Assembly (NCBI GenBank): GCA_015847255.1
Contig: JADLZK010002804.1
Span: 1-64,000, forward strand
Direction of reading: 5' to 3'
DNA: 64,000 nucleotides
Origin: Hyparrhenia diplandra
Taxonomy: Eukaryota > Streptophyta > Magnoliopsida > Poales > Poaceae
The position numbers were made by a program, and so were the translations under genes. Below, piece after piece: positions 46,548-57,144 of this stretch (position 1 is its first letter; the number at the start of each line of letters is the position of its first letter). Below the pieces are notes generated by a model, which was given only the letters and a program-made list of their open reading frames with translations, did not search any database and was not told the origin of the DNA.

Positions 46548-48435
46548 CTACACGCCCTTAGGATCAATATCCATCTGTTGTTCACCTTCTGTGTTTTCTT
46601 TGGGTTCAGAACTTGGGTTAACATCCTTCTTCTTCTCCTTCTCTACCTCTCCATCTTTAGGATTTTCCTTCTCTTTTTCCTTCTCCCCATCTTTAGGGTC
46701 CTCATCCATGGTAGGATCCAAATCTAACAGAGTTGGTTCACCATCAGAGCCCCCTTGTTCCACTCCAAACTGTAAACTGTATATAAAATTCCCAATGACC
46801 ACATCTACAAACGGTGGAATGAGGTTAGGATCAAGCACAACTACCTTCATTCTTGCTCTTCCATATTTCTTTAAAAATTTAGTGTCAACACATTTGGGAA
46901 CACCTAGGATTGAAGCAACTGCCCAAATGATGGGGAATTCTTTTAGTTCCCTAGGTAGTCCCACAAACTGCACCCACTTCTTATCTATCTCATATTTAAA
47001 AACTTCATTGTCATTGCCCTTCTCAAATTTTATCAGTCCTGGAGTAGTTTTTGTCTTCATTTCACCCCAGTTCACCACTGTTTGTAACCAATCAGCAGAA
47101 TCAAATTAGTGACAAAGGAATTGTCCTTCACCTCAATGTCCTAAGTGACCTTCCCTGGTAGTAGCATATCTAGTTCCACTGCCAAAATTTCAGCAGTAAT
47201 AGAACCTTCTAAGACACGCACCACCGCTGATGTTTCATCTATCTTGTCTTTAACATTCTCAGAAGACACAGGAATATAATAAAATCCTAACCCTTCCACA
47301 GCATAGCCATACGGAAGAGCAGAGACTTTTGTTTTCTTCATACTCGGACAAGCTTTTGTGACATGGTCACCACAACATAGATCGCAAAAAAGAATTGACG
47401 TGCAATCATGTATGGTATGACCTTTAGTTAAACATCTATAGCAGAAGGGTTTGCCTTTTTTCTTTGAACCTTTTGATGCCTCAGGAATATCAAATGAAAA
47501 CACATTCTCTGGTGGGACAGTGACAGCGGGCTGCTTACCAACTGCAGTGTTGAGATCAACTTTCCCCTTGCCACCGACTTGACTTGAGTTCGCCATCTTC
47601 GGTTGCTGCTGTCCATGGCCGGCCACATGCGATGAAGCCCCATGTAGCAGCATGCCAAGACCAGCAGCCTGGCCTCCAGACGATGCTTGTCCACCATGCT
47701 GCGCCGGTTGCGGAGTTCCCTGGCTAGCCAGATTTTGGCCACCGATCGCCATGAACTGGCCCTGGCCAGCCGTCATACCCGCTGCCTGCGACTGGCCTTG
47801 AGCGTCCGCTCCATGACCACCTGCCACCGTCGCCACCGATTGCGGTATGGCCGCGCTGTGACCACCAGCACCGCCGCTGCCGGTCGCGGCTGCTGCTGCG
47901 CCACCGCCGCCTGGGGCTGCTGCGGCGCCACCACCGCCTGGACCTGCTGCGACGCCACCACCGCTTGCGGCTGTTGGGGCACCACCGCCGCCTGCGGCTG
48001 CTGCATCGCCCTCGCCACCGCCGCCTGCGGCTGCAGCGGCGCCACCACCACCTGCGGCTGGCCGGCGTAGAGTTGCGATGGTGGAGGGACCCGGTTGTAT
48101 CGAGGGCCACCATAACCCCCACCACGTCCACGTCCTCCGCAGTAACCCCCATATCCGCCGCCACCAAAAACCCAATTGTCCGACGACCCCGAGGCGCGCC
48201 ATGGTAGTTCACGGTGCCGTAGCCGCCAAAACCACCGTGGCCTCCTGCGTTGAAACCACGACCACGACCACGAGGATAACCATACCCCCGGCCCTGACCT
48301 CCGTAGCGGATCAAATCCTGGTTCAAAACCAGGCGCGAAACCAGGGTTGAAACCCTGTCCTTGGCCACCTCTTCCTCCATTGCGAGCACCATACCCCCCC
48401 ACCCCCCGTCCATTGCCACCAACTTGCGATGCCAT
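46548..48435 (-). CDS. LINE ORF1-like protein: Gly-rich, Gln/Ala-rich, zinc knuckles, DUF4283-like tail
   Basis: From ATG 48435 the protein begins MASQVGGNGRGVGGYGARNG, with RG/GG-rich sequence (GYPRGRGRGFNAGG in a shifted frame), then imperfect Pro-Gln-Ala-Val repeats. Two zinc-knuckle-like motifs follow (CYRCLTKGHTIHDC and CDLCCGDHVTKACP), then PYGYAVEGLGFYYIPVSSEN. A domain like the tail of grass L1 ORF1 proteins comes next (WVQFVGLPRELKEFPIIWAV, RARMKVVVLDPNLIPPFVDV). An acidic Lys/Glu-rich end closes it. ORF1 proteins bind the element's RNA. At least two frameshifts occur, one near 47100-47141 and others within the Gly-rich part. Identity as an L1 ORF1-type protein rests on domain order. 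Confidence 0.75.
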
Positions 48436-48885
48436 CGGCCTCCCCTTCGCGAACAACCGTGGCGAAGGTCCGACGGGATGTGCGAGAGAGTGGAGGCGGC
48501 GGCTGTAGTTGATGAGGTTTTTTCGTGCTAGGGCACGGCTTAGTCCCTGTGCGACGGAAGAGAGCACAAAGGCCCTTGGTGGGTCTGTAATATTTGCCCG
48601 GCCCAAATTCTATTTTTGTTGAGCCCGACGTTGGCGAGATTGATTTGTCCGTCGTGTCATCGTTACGGCAAACAGTCGTAGAGACCGTATTCGACGCAGA
48701 CGACAGCGGCGGAAAACTAGAATCTCGTTTTCAGCTTTCAAAATTTCAAAAGATTCAAACTGCGCTGCCTAGCCGGACTGACAATCTTGTTCTCCAGCAA
48801 CACTGGTGAACTACTGATTGACACCAGCGGCCGATGAAAGATCGCCGTCGACCTCGCCGTGAGCTACCCTGGCCGGATGCCGCCT

Positions 48886-49620
48886 CTATGCAACCACCCA
48901 ATGTTCTCGAGGGAGAAACACAATGCGATGGCAGCGGGCCTTCCCATGGAGCCACAGTCTCGGTCTTCTTGCGCACCATCGTTTGCACAATTGATTTAGA
49001 AAGCGCAAGACCCTCTGAGTTTTGATCATTACCTTGCAAAGCTTTTTCGGCTTGGAGAAGCCCACACGATTTGCCTCGACAATGAACTCCGGGATCGGAA
49101 GATCATCATCCTCCGAAGAATCCTTGTCCTCCGGCGTGGCCCAGAACTTGTACGCGATGCGCTCAGCTTGAGGCCGGACCGCATGAATCGGTTTTGGCCT
49201 GCTGCTGAATTCGGCCGCCAAGCACCCGACTTGCCTCGCCAAACGCCGCCCTTCCTCGCACCTCCGCTTGTCATCTTCAACGTCGGCAGACTCCACATCC
49301 GAAAGCGGACGTAATGCCTCTCGCGTTGAAGGCGCTAGGGTGAAACGTCGACGCGAGATGTGACGCCCCCGTGCGACCCCTGGCTTGCCGGGCTTCTTGA
49401 CGCCCTCGACGTTCTCCGGCATGCCGGAAACCGCTGGGGTCGCCAAGCCCGGGTCCGGCGGATCGCCACCTGTGTCGCCCTCGTAGTCACCCTTCACCTT
49501 CGCCAACACCGACTTCTGATCCCCGCTTCTTGCACCGTCGAACAAGACCACGGCTTGACGAACGGAATGGATCGGCGACGAATAATCGACCTCGCCACCA
49601 TGTCGATCACCGTCTTGCAT
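48886..49620 (-). CDS. Acidic ORF of unknown function in the retroposon
   Basis: A 244-codon frame from MQDGDRHGGEVDYSSPIHSV, with a basic patch (RGRHISRRRFTLAP) and an acidic segment followed by DLPIPEFIVEANRVGFS. The last 40 codons look frame-shifted. It lies 5' of the zinc-knuckle ORF, separated by about 0.3 kb. I do not recognise a domain; the IPEFIVEANRVGF phrase recalls segments seen in other grass retroelement ORFs (recollection, not a search). Confidence 0.45.
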   Translation of the reverse strand: MQDGDRHGGEVDYSSPIHSVRQAVVLFDGARSGDQKSVLAKVKGDYEGDTGGDPPDPGLATPAVSGMPENVEGVKKPGKPGVARGRHISRRRFTLAPSTREALRPLSDVESADVEDDKRRCEEGRRLARQVGCLAAEFSSRPKPIHAVRPQAERIAYKFWATPEDKDSSEDDDLPIPEFIVEANRVGFSKPKKLCKVMIKTQRVLRFLNQLCKRWCARRPRLWLHGKARCHRIVFLPREHWVVA

Positions 49621-49817
49621 GAGTCGGTGATCGCGCCACTAGAAGGCGGCGCTATCACACGACGTGCCCAGCCTCGCCGAGACTCCCCGTGGCCGGGTGC
49701 CACCGGCTGGCCGGCGTGGCCGCACTACGCCTGAGCACCTTCCTTCAGTGGTCGCCACTCTCAAGCACCGAGAAAAGCGGATCAGCCCAAAAAGGTCGGC
49801 ACCACATTCAAATAGCT

Positions 49818-50497
49818 ATCAGAGCTAGTTCGTGTGCCACGTTGTTTTGATCATCGCCTAATTTTGAGAACGTCTAGGCGAAGATGACAGGCACATTCTG
49901 GAAGAGCTTCTTGGAGCAACGGTTGTACCGATTGTGCGAACATGGTTACAAACATCCGTGGAGATGGTTTGGGGCTTTACGGCCGGCCAGACAATCCAAG
50001 AAATCAAAGTGAGGATGGAGACCTTCAATTCGGTGGATATTTACACGAAGATCATTATCAAACGTCGACGTCCATATATAGGTTGTGTGTCAGAATCTGT
50101 AGGGTGGCATGTAGCGTTCGTGTCTCCTTTCGTATGAACAATGAATAAAGTGGGGAGGATCGTGCTAAAAAATCTAACTAAATGCTTTTCACTGACTGTG
50201 AGGGTGTGAGTAAAACCTGATCTTGCTAAACTGGTCTCCACACACAGGAACAGATGAATGTGACAGAAAAATCTATGAACAATTGGGAAAGGGAGACAAC
50301 ATGGAAAATCCCCTTTCTGTCTAACTTTACTACAATATCCTTTACTGTACAACCAACAAATGTCCCTAATCTAGCCGGCCACAGAGAAAAAGGGAGAGAG
50401 AAAAGGCCTACAAAGACTGAGAGACTTCACATCAGCAGCCTGCATGCAGCTGCAGAGAATGCCTTCCGAGTCGCTCACAAATCATGGTGTACTCCAG
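49818..50497. other. Intergenic and 3' flank of the CLE-like gene, no other gene seen
   Basis: No convincing frame. The 3' UTR of the minus-strand gene at 50498 probably extends to about 50250. Confidence 0.35.
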
Positions 50498-50773
50498 CTA
50501 GTTTTGTATCGGGTTGGACCTGCTCGGCGTCTGCTTCTTCAGATTCTCGGACACCTCGTCGGCGAGGCCAGGAACCTTGTTTGCTGCCTTAGCCGCTGCC
50601 TGGAACACCTCTCGCCGCGCTTTCTCCGAATCTGAGCTGACGAGTACGCTCTGCAAGAGCTTTCTTGATTGGATCCTCTCCTTTGAGGCCATAACAGCAC
50701 AAGGTGCCAGGAGGCAATGCACAAGTAGCAAGGTAGAGAGGAGGCTGAAAGCGCAGACGCTGATAGCTCCCAT
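50498..50773 (-). CDS. Small secreted protein ending in a CLE-like dodecapeptide
   Basis: A 91-residue intact frame. Residues 1-29 form a signal peptide (MGAISVCAFSLLSTLLLVHC, then LLAPCAVMA). A charged variable region follows, and the protein ends at the stop with KQTPSRSNPIQN. CLE precursors have the same layout: secretion signal, variable middle, and a 12-residue motif at the very end, such as R-x-V-P-S-G-P-N-P-L-H-N or TDIF's H-E-V-P-S-G-P-N-P-I-S-N. Pro4, Ser5, Asn8, Pro9, Ile10 and Asn12 match. Gly6 is Arg (AGG), Pro7 is Ser (TCC) and His11 is Gln (CAA), each one base from the common codon. CLE peptides are apoplastic ligands of LRR receptor kinases. The call is by motif; it could be another small secreted family. 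Confidence 0.5.
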   Translation of the reverse strand: MGAISVCAFSLLSTLLLVHCLLAPCAVMASKERIQSRKLLQSVLVSSDSEKARREVFQAAAKAANKVPGLADEVSENLKKQTPSRSNPIQN

Positions 50774-50885
50774 GGCTGGCTGTGTGTTGGCGCTTTGGAT
50801 GAAGGGCCAGATACAAAGGTTCTCCGGTCCTGCCTACTGAATAATGAGACCAACTGAGAAATGAGGACTGGGAACTCAAGTCTGC

Positions 50886-50893
50886 TCTTATAA
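50886..50893 (-). promoter_or_regulatory. TATA-like box of the CLE-like gene
   Basis: CTCTTATAAGAG is a small palindrome containing TTATAAG, about 115 bases upstream of the ATG at 50773. It is a reasonable TATA box for a compact leader. Confidence 0.45.
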
Positions 50894-52610
50894 GAGCTGC
50901 CATTCCATGTGAGCACAGTCAGCACCGAGAGATCAGAGATCCGAGCTCAGGAGCTCTCATGATTGTGCTTGATTCAGCATGTGCATGTGTGATGTGTATT
51001 AGTTCAGTATACCAACTCTATGTTTTTGTGTGGGTGCCCATTCGGCGATTGTGGGCAGCACATGGAGCCATAGATTCTATACACCTTTTCATCTTCTCCG
51101 CGTACTTTTATGTTTATTTTTTTCAGGAGAAGCTTTCTTGTTTATAAAAACATGATGAGCATGAGTTTTCTTTTCGTGAGTTTCAATTGTTTCTTATTAT
51201 GAGATTAGATAAACATTTAGTGTAATCTTAGTCTCCAGTTCCTGTCAACTTGCAGAACATGATGCAACATCGTCTCTGATGTAAAGGACCAGTGACCCAT
51301 CACAATTCATTCACCTTTTGCTCCTCTTTGTGTGGTCCTTGCTACAAAGCTGCTTTACGAGTGAGCGGCTCTAGATCATCATCCGAATCATGAGAAATCA
51401 GCCATTGTATACCTGACGTACAGTCCCTCCGAATCATAGGCGCCAAATCTGGTGCAAATTTTAGAACTCAGAATAGATAGATTTGGAGAGAAGAGGCAGG
51501 AGTGAACATCCACATGCCACACCCACATGACAAAGGCCCCAAGCCTTTGGACTGACCTTTTTTTTTTTTTTTTTTGAGATTACACGCATACAACGGACAC
51601 ACTCAACACGCACGCACTCTCTCACCCCTTATGGAAACACGCGTCACAAAAAACCCTACCCCTATATGAATGGCATCTTGAAGGGGACTCGAGGCGGCAA
51701 ATCTTAAAAGTTCCGGTCACCACCGGGCGCCTCGCTATCGCCGGGGGGACGTCGCCTACCACTTAACCAGGAAAATCCCGCGAAATAAATCCCAGGATAA
51801 AAGTGCCGCACCCAAGATTTGAACCGGTTTGACCACGCTAATCATTTGTTTTGTTGTCTCCTTCAGAACAAGTCCTAACATTCCTCAAGATGCATGAACC
51901 CGTGATCGCCGTATGATTTCCACCGAGAACATTACTAGTAGAACAAAAACGCGATCGCGCCGCGTGTCATGTCCATCCAAGGTGTAATATGGCTGGAGCG
52001 GCGCGCCGGCGCACGCCGGGCGAGACCCAACCAAACGGACAAGAGCGGGCCGCCAAATTCCTGCCAGCTGCCGTGCCGAGTGAAAAAAAAGGTTGTAGCC
52101 CGTCTCGGAACCGCGCATACAATTTGCAGCTGATTCGGCACGAAACCTGTAGTGGACTATTGCCTGTCCGGCAGTCCCTCTGGCTAGGCCAGGCCATCCG
52201 GATTCGGGAAAGCCTTCCAAGGCAGTCTCTCCTCAAAGTTGCTTTGGAAGCTACAGACGGATGACGAGGACCGTAGGCAGGTGGTGGCGGCGGCGTGAAG
52301 GAGACGACGTGTCCGCAGCAACCAACTGCCGTGTCCGTGTTCAGCTTGTGAGAGCCCGCGCGCACGTCCAGTTCAGGCTGCACGTCAATGCACGCACGCC
52401 AGGTGCAAACACTACACATGCTGATCTCCGCGCCGAGCCCATCTGCTGGTGATTTGACGCCGTCGCGTCTCTTTCTCGAGGGGCGATCACCCCACGCCTG
52501 AAAATTGCGATCCTAGCAAGCCTAACACGTCAAGTACTGGTACAACCTGTCAAGTTCCTGAATACGGCTGCTGGACCAGCAATTGCTGGAGGTCGCCGTC
52601 TACTTACTTA
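50894..52610. other. Intergenic, with one SINE-like insertion
   Basis: No gene is seen apart from the element at 51558. GC-rich sequence at 51960-52450 has frames on both strands with no recognisable product. Confidence 0.35.
51558..51850 (-). mobile_element. SINE-like retroposon with poly(A) tail
   Basis: A T18 run on + (51558-51575) is the tail of a minus-strand insert. About 240 bases away the minus strand reads GGTTCAAATC (51816-51825), a good Pol III B box, followed in element sense by TTGGGTGCGGCAC and the phrase GTTAAGTGGTAGGCGACG. Size and polarity fit a tRNA-derived SINE. The A box is not clear and no target duplication was found. Confidence 0.5.
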
Positions 52611-52852
52611 CTCCCTCCATCCCTTTTTCTTTGACGTTTTGGGTGTTCGTGCGCTTGGCTTTTGACTCGATTTGTAGAAAATACATACAAGATTTAAATC
52701 TTCAAATAAATTTGTTAAAAAACTAGATCAAAAAGATCTTTCCAATGATACTAATTATGTGATATAAATATTAATCCTATTTTAATATATAATTGCCGGC
52801 AGTTTTTTTCTCGCGGGAAGCAAGAGCGTCAAGAATTTAGGGATGGAGGGAG
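52611..52852. mobile_element. Stowaway MITE
   Basis: CTCCCTCCATCCCT at the left is mirrored by AGGGATGGAGGGAG at the right, with TA on both sides (52609-52610, 52853-52854). The 242-bp element has no coding capacity. Confidence 0.9.
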
Positions 52853-52854
52853 TA

Positions 52855-53138
52855 GGCCTCGTTTAGTTGGCTAAAGTTTCTAACTTTTTTTTCACTCTCT
52901 CTCCATCACGTCACATTAAATACACCAAAAGATATATGTTTGGAGTATAAAATGTAGGTAAAAAAAAATAACTAATTATACGAGTTTAGATGTACATTAT
53001 TAGACGCGATTCTTTTGAGCCTAGTTACGCCGTGGTAGTATAATATTTACCACAAACAAACGAAACGCGTCTACAAGGTGTCTTCTGGGGAGTTCCGGGA
53101 GTTACTTTTGCTAAAATTCCTAACATCTAAACGAGGCC
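52855..53138. mobile_element. MITE with GGCCTCGTTTAG ends
   Basis: Perfect 12-bp inverted ends (GGCCTCGTTTAG / CTAAACGAGGCC) enclose 284 bp without coding capacity. It lies exactly between two Stowaway-type elements, separated only by TA/TTA. The superfamily is uncertain (PIF/Harbinger-like). Confidence 0.8.
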
Positions 53139-53141
53139 TTA

Positions 53142-53592
53142 CTCCCTCCGTAAAATTTGAGTTTGTCACCGCGAATTCGTGCCATCTTATTCGATGTTTT
53201 CGCCTTATTCAAATTTTTTGCACAAATATAATTTATTTTGTTACGACTTATTTTATCAATGAAGATACTTGAATATTGATTAATTTATTTTATAATTTGT
53301 ATAAATATTTTGAATAAGACGGATGGTCAAACATGAACTTTAAAAGTCAAAAACGACTTTTAACTCCACACCGAGTTTGTCACTCCGATTCCGTGACATC
53401 TTATTCGATACGTCGTCTTATTCAAATGTTTTGCACAAATATAATTTATTTTGGTACGATTTATTTTATCAATGAAGATACTTGAATATTGATTAATTTA
53501 TTTTATAATTTTCACAAATATTTTGAATAAAACGGATGGTCAAACATGAAGTTCAAAAGTCAAAAACGATGAACTCCAATGAGGAGAGGGAG
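53142..53592. mobile_element. Stowaway-type MITE with an internal ~215-bp duplication
   Basis: Ends CTCCCTCCG and GGAGAGGGAG with flanking TA. Inside, a segment (GAGTTTGTCAC ... ATCTTATTCGAT ... CAATGAAGATACTTGAATAT ... ACGGATGGTCAAACATGAA) occurs twice head to tail, near 53158 and 53373. Confidence 0.8.
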
Positions 53593-53594
53593 TA

Positions 53595-54677
53595 CCAACA
53601 ACGGTGAGCTGCACCTGCATCCGTATTTGGGGACCTAAAATCCTCAATGTCTGCCAACAACAACAAACTCCAAATCGAGTGTCCGGATCCTACTGGCCAA
53701 AACCCAAATATCAAAGTCAATTGTGTAGAAACTATTCCTGCTTGTCTTTGTTCACAAATATATCAAGGCAGATAAGAGAAATGATGCATGACCAACAAGA
53801 AGCACTCCAATTCGAGTGTCGCACTGAACCTTCGAACCTGTCGAGATTGTCACGTTTGGTAGCAACAGCAACACAGCCACAAAAACAAGCAAATATACAA
53901 GCTCCTATATCTATTAATTTTTGGAGAGAGAAAAAAGGCAGATGATTAGCGCCATCCGATGTCAACTAATACATACACAAGTATAGCATTGCTTCCATGA
54001 ACCTTGGAGCTTTAGGTCTACTTACACCTGAACTACAGAATCCTGGGTTCAATTTGTACTGACAAGGATGACTATGCAAATGACCAAACAATTAACCACG
54101 AGTCAAAAATAGTAAACATCTTTTACTGGGCAGTTGCATGCACAGACCAAATACAATACAAGCTGATAAACTATAAAGCTCTACCTATTGGTTAAGGTGA
54201 ATCTATAGATGTAATCAGCTGATAACAACGACCATCTTTCCCGCCCTGTTTGTTATTTTCCACACGCTCCAACTTGACTATAAAATCTCAGGTGCCATAA
54301 GACCAGAAGTTTTTTCCCACTTGATCTTAAGCATGACAGTTACAATGAAATGTAGCACTAGTACCAAATGAAGTTCCAGCAAACAGCTTAGACACATGCA
54401 TTGTTTTGGCATGGTCCTGTGGCCTTATTGCATCAGCAAGGCATTCAATGTGGAACCTTGATTATGAGGTAAACATAAGCCATTGCAAAATCAGGAGGGA
54501 AACAAAACATCAGGTTTTTATGTGTTCAACAAAAGAACCGGTTTCTAACATCTGAGCAAAAGTTTCAATCTGCAGTTGCCCTTGGCTTGGTTACATGAAG
54601 ACCTGACTCCTATGAAAACACTAGGTCTCATTAACAAATCCCCTTAGGCCAATGAGTCCTCTCATCTTTACATCATA
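53595..54677. other. Intergenic, no gene seen
   Basis: AT-rich, with only short frames. It may include part of the 3' region of the minus-strand gene at 55265. Confidence 0.3.
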
Positions 54678-54983
54678 GGGCCTGCTTGGTTGGCTACCAA
54701 TTTTTGCCCAACCAAATTCATGTTAAGCCAAAACTTATGCTTGCCAAATAAGGATTGCCAAAGTTAGGGCAAAAAATATAGGTGTGTATTTGGTTGATTG
54801 CCAAAATAAAGGCTCGCCAAATTTCTCTTTCACATGTAGTTTAAGAACATTCTAGAGATTTGCCAAAACTTTTGCATAAAAATTGGTGATGCCAATTCTT
54901 TGGCAATGAAACAATTGATGACCAAACTTTTGGCATGCCATGATTTTGGTTTGGCAAGAATTGGACACCAACCAAGCAGGCCC
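54678..54983. mobile_element. MITE with GGGCCTGCTTGGTTGG ends
   Basis: GGGCCTGCTTGGTTGG at the left and CCAACCAAGCAGGCCC at the right are exact complements. ATA flanks both sides. The 306-bp interior repeats 'gccaaa' motifs and is non-coding. Confidence 0.8.
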
Positions 54984-55264
54984 ATAATATCATTGAGAAT
55001 ATGCATGCAAATCAAGCAACTGAAGGTATAACAAACAGGCTACCCATCGAGTCAACGATCAAATGAGCATGAAAGAAAAACTTTATTCTAAGATCACTAA
55101 GCATGTCATCATCAACATCGATAAACCACAAACCAACTTTAAAAAAAAGTTTTTGAGTCTCACTCCACTCGTTATTTCAACCATTTCTACAGGTTTCTTG
55201 GTCCATGCCCAAGATGCAGCAGACGGGCCTGGGATGATGCAACATCAGCCCTCCCCTCTACCAC

Positions 55265-56288
55265 TTACTTACCCTCTCCGTCCCTTGCCTCGTTGATGGC
55301 ATCTGCTGCGGCATTGCCCACGGCTATCAACCTCTCCTTCTCTTCCGCAACCGTGGCGGGCTTATCTGATTTTTGCGCCCCTGTCAACCTGGCAAGCAGC
55401 ACGAAGGACATGCCACCAAGCACGTTGTTCATGCAGCGGAGAGCAACGACGGACACCTTGAACACCGGCGCCGGTGCGACCTTTGCCGAGCAGGTACTCG
55501 ACCCCATTCAGCGTCTGGTACCGCAGGTTGCTGCTGACCCCCATGTGGAGCGCCCAGGTGGCGGCGTTGAGCAGCGTGGGCGGCGCCTTGTTGGGCGTCT
55601 CAAACGCGGGGTCCATGCGCTTCCGCATGGCGATAAGCCCGTTGGAGAGCGCGGTCCCGGCGAGCCCGGCCGCGAACCCGACCACGGCGAAGGTGGCGCC
55701 CTTGGACAAGATGGTGGCGACGCGGGCGCCGAGCGAGTACGGGCCGGGCTCGAACATGTGGCTAGGGAGCGCGGACGAGGCGGCAGCGGCGACGCCGGCG
55801 GTGGGGGCGAGGAGGTACATGAGGACGAAGTTGAGGATGGATCCGACGACGAGGGTGGAGAAGACGAAGTCGAGCTCGTTGAGGCCGAAGTTGGGGCGGG
55901 AGGCCATGTCGCCGAGCACGCAGGCGGTGACGCCGACGAGCTCCTCCATGAGCACCTTGAAAGGGAACTGCGGGTCAGCGGCGACGCGGGCGGCCCACCC
56001 GGCGAGGAAGAGCCCGAGGATGCCGCCCCTTTGCGGCCGTCGCCGCTGCCGCCGGAGTCCGCGGCGTCGCCAGATCCGCCGTACGATCGCGGCGGCGGCG
56101 GCGGGGTAGCCTGCCCCCGGGCCGGACGGGCACGGGGACCGGAGGCGGAGCAGGGACGAGGAGTTGGTGGAAAGCGGCGAGAAGGTGAGATTCGCGGTGG
56201 GCGCGGCGCGGTGGGGCGCGATCCGTGGGGAGGAGTCGAGGTGGGCCGGGAAGAAGTTGGCGGCGGCGAACGCCGTGGAGGAGGCCAT
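55265..56288 (-). CDS. RETICULATA-RELATED (DUF3411) plastid membrane protein
   Basis: From ATG 56288 (MASSTAFAAANFFPAHLDSS) an Ala/Ser-rich N-terminus resembles a chloroplast transit peptide. The DUF3411 region follows: ILGLFLAGWAARVAADPQFP, FKVLMEELVGVTACVLGDMA, LNELDFVFSTLVVGSILNFV, several hydrophobic segments and NAATWALHMGVSSNLRYQTL. The C-terminus lies in another frame (PAPVFKVSVVALRCMNNVLG) and stops at 55265-55267. Such proteins sit in the plastid envelope and affect leaf mesophyll; this one looks nearest RER3/4-type members (inferred). Frame breaks lie near 55481, at a C/G run 56026-56029 (one base short), and near 56110-56125. No intron is seen. Confidence 0.82.
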
Positions 56289-57144
56289 GGCGATCCGGAC
56301 TGGACGCGAGGGGATCGCGCGCGTCCGCGTGCGAGACGGCGGCGGCGGTGCGGTGCGGGAGGTGAGTGGCGAGGAGACGGCCTGGGTGGGGAAGGGTTTT
56401 GGGCCTTGGTGGGTTGGTCACTTGGAGTGAAGAGTGCAGGGGAGGGAGCTGAGGCTGTTTGGTGGGGGTTGGTGGTGGGGACTTGTAAATCAAGTGCGCT
56501 CTGCCTCTGCTGCGAATGCGTGCGCGCGACCACCTGTCCACCTACGACTGACTGCGAGATGGCTGCTTGCAGCGAGCTTGGAGCATCTCGTGTGTTGTTG
56601 CTGATGTGGGTTCGCTGTTCCTTTCGAAACGGCCGGTTGGGTTTCAATTTGTCAGGAGGCATGGGCTCGACAAAAAAAAAAATGAGATGATGGTCTTTTT
56701 CAGGTTTTGGATTCAAGCACAGTCGCATGATTATTAGTCATGAACTCATGATTGAGGAGAGATGTGTTTCTTGTTAGATAGTGGTGAGAGAAAGCATGGT
56801 AGTACCAGACTACCAGGTAAGACTGACTAATTGAGAAACAGAAGAGGCCATGAAATGAAATTTGTTATACTATTAGTATTTATTTACCGCTGTCAATCCT
56901 CTGCTCTTTTAACACGTACAGCAAAGAGAGACAGAGAAATGAAACGGCATAGAATCACTCACAGGAGCAGCGTCTACGGCTGCCTGATCACCAACTAATA
57001 ACAAGTTTTGCAACACAAAGCAAACTGCAAAGGATGGTGTGTTATGAATTCCTGACGAGTGTACAACATGTCCCAGGAAGTCATTGCTTGGGTCTTACTT
57101 ACAACAGTAGTTCTTTCTAGGGGTAAAGTCCCTTGTGCACCAAC
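56289..57144. other. RER promoter region and HINT 3' flank
   Basis: It lies between two minus-strand genes. GC-rich up to about 56560, then AT-rich. No gene is seen. Confidence 0.35.

Larger units (their letters stand above)
45990..49803 (-). mobile_element. Poly(A)-tailed retroposon carrying an ORF1-type protein, no RT seen
   Basis: The 14-base sequence ACATTCAAATAGCT occurs at 45976-45989 and 49804-49817 and brackets a 3.8-kb minus-strand insert. Its 3' end is a T run on + (about 45989-46001), i.e. a poly(A) tail. The long target duplication plus tail indicates L1-type target-primed insertion. In element sense it carries an acidic ORF (49620-48886), then a glycine/glutamine-rich zinc-knuckle protein (48435-46548), then a non-coding tail. 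No reverse transcriptase or endonuclease motif was seen, so it looks non-autonomous. Confidence 0.75.

Noticed and set aside
55293..56690. 465-codon + strand frame
   Set aside because: Antisense shadow of the RER gene; its sequence is Gly/Glu/Arg low complexity.
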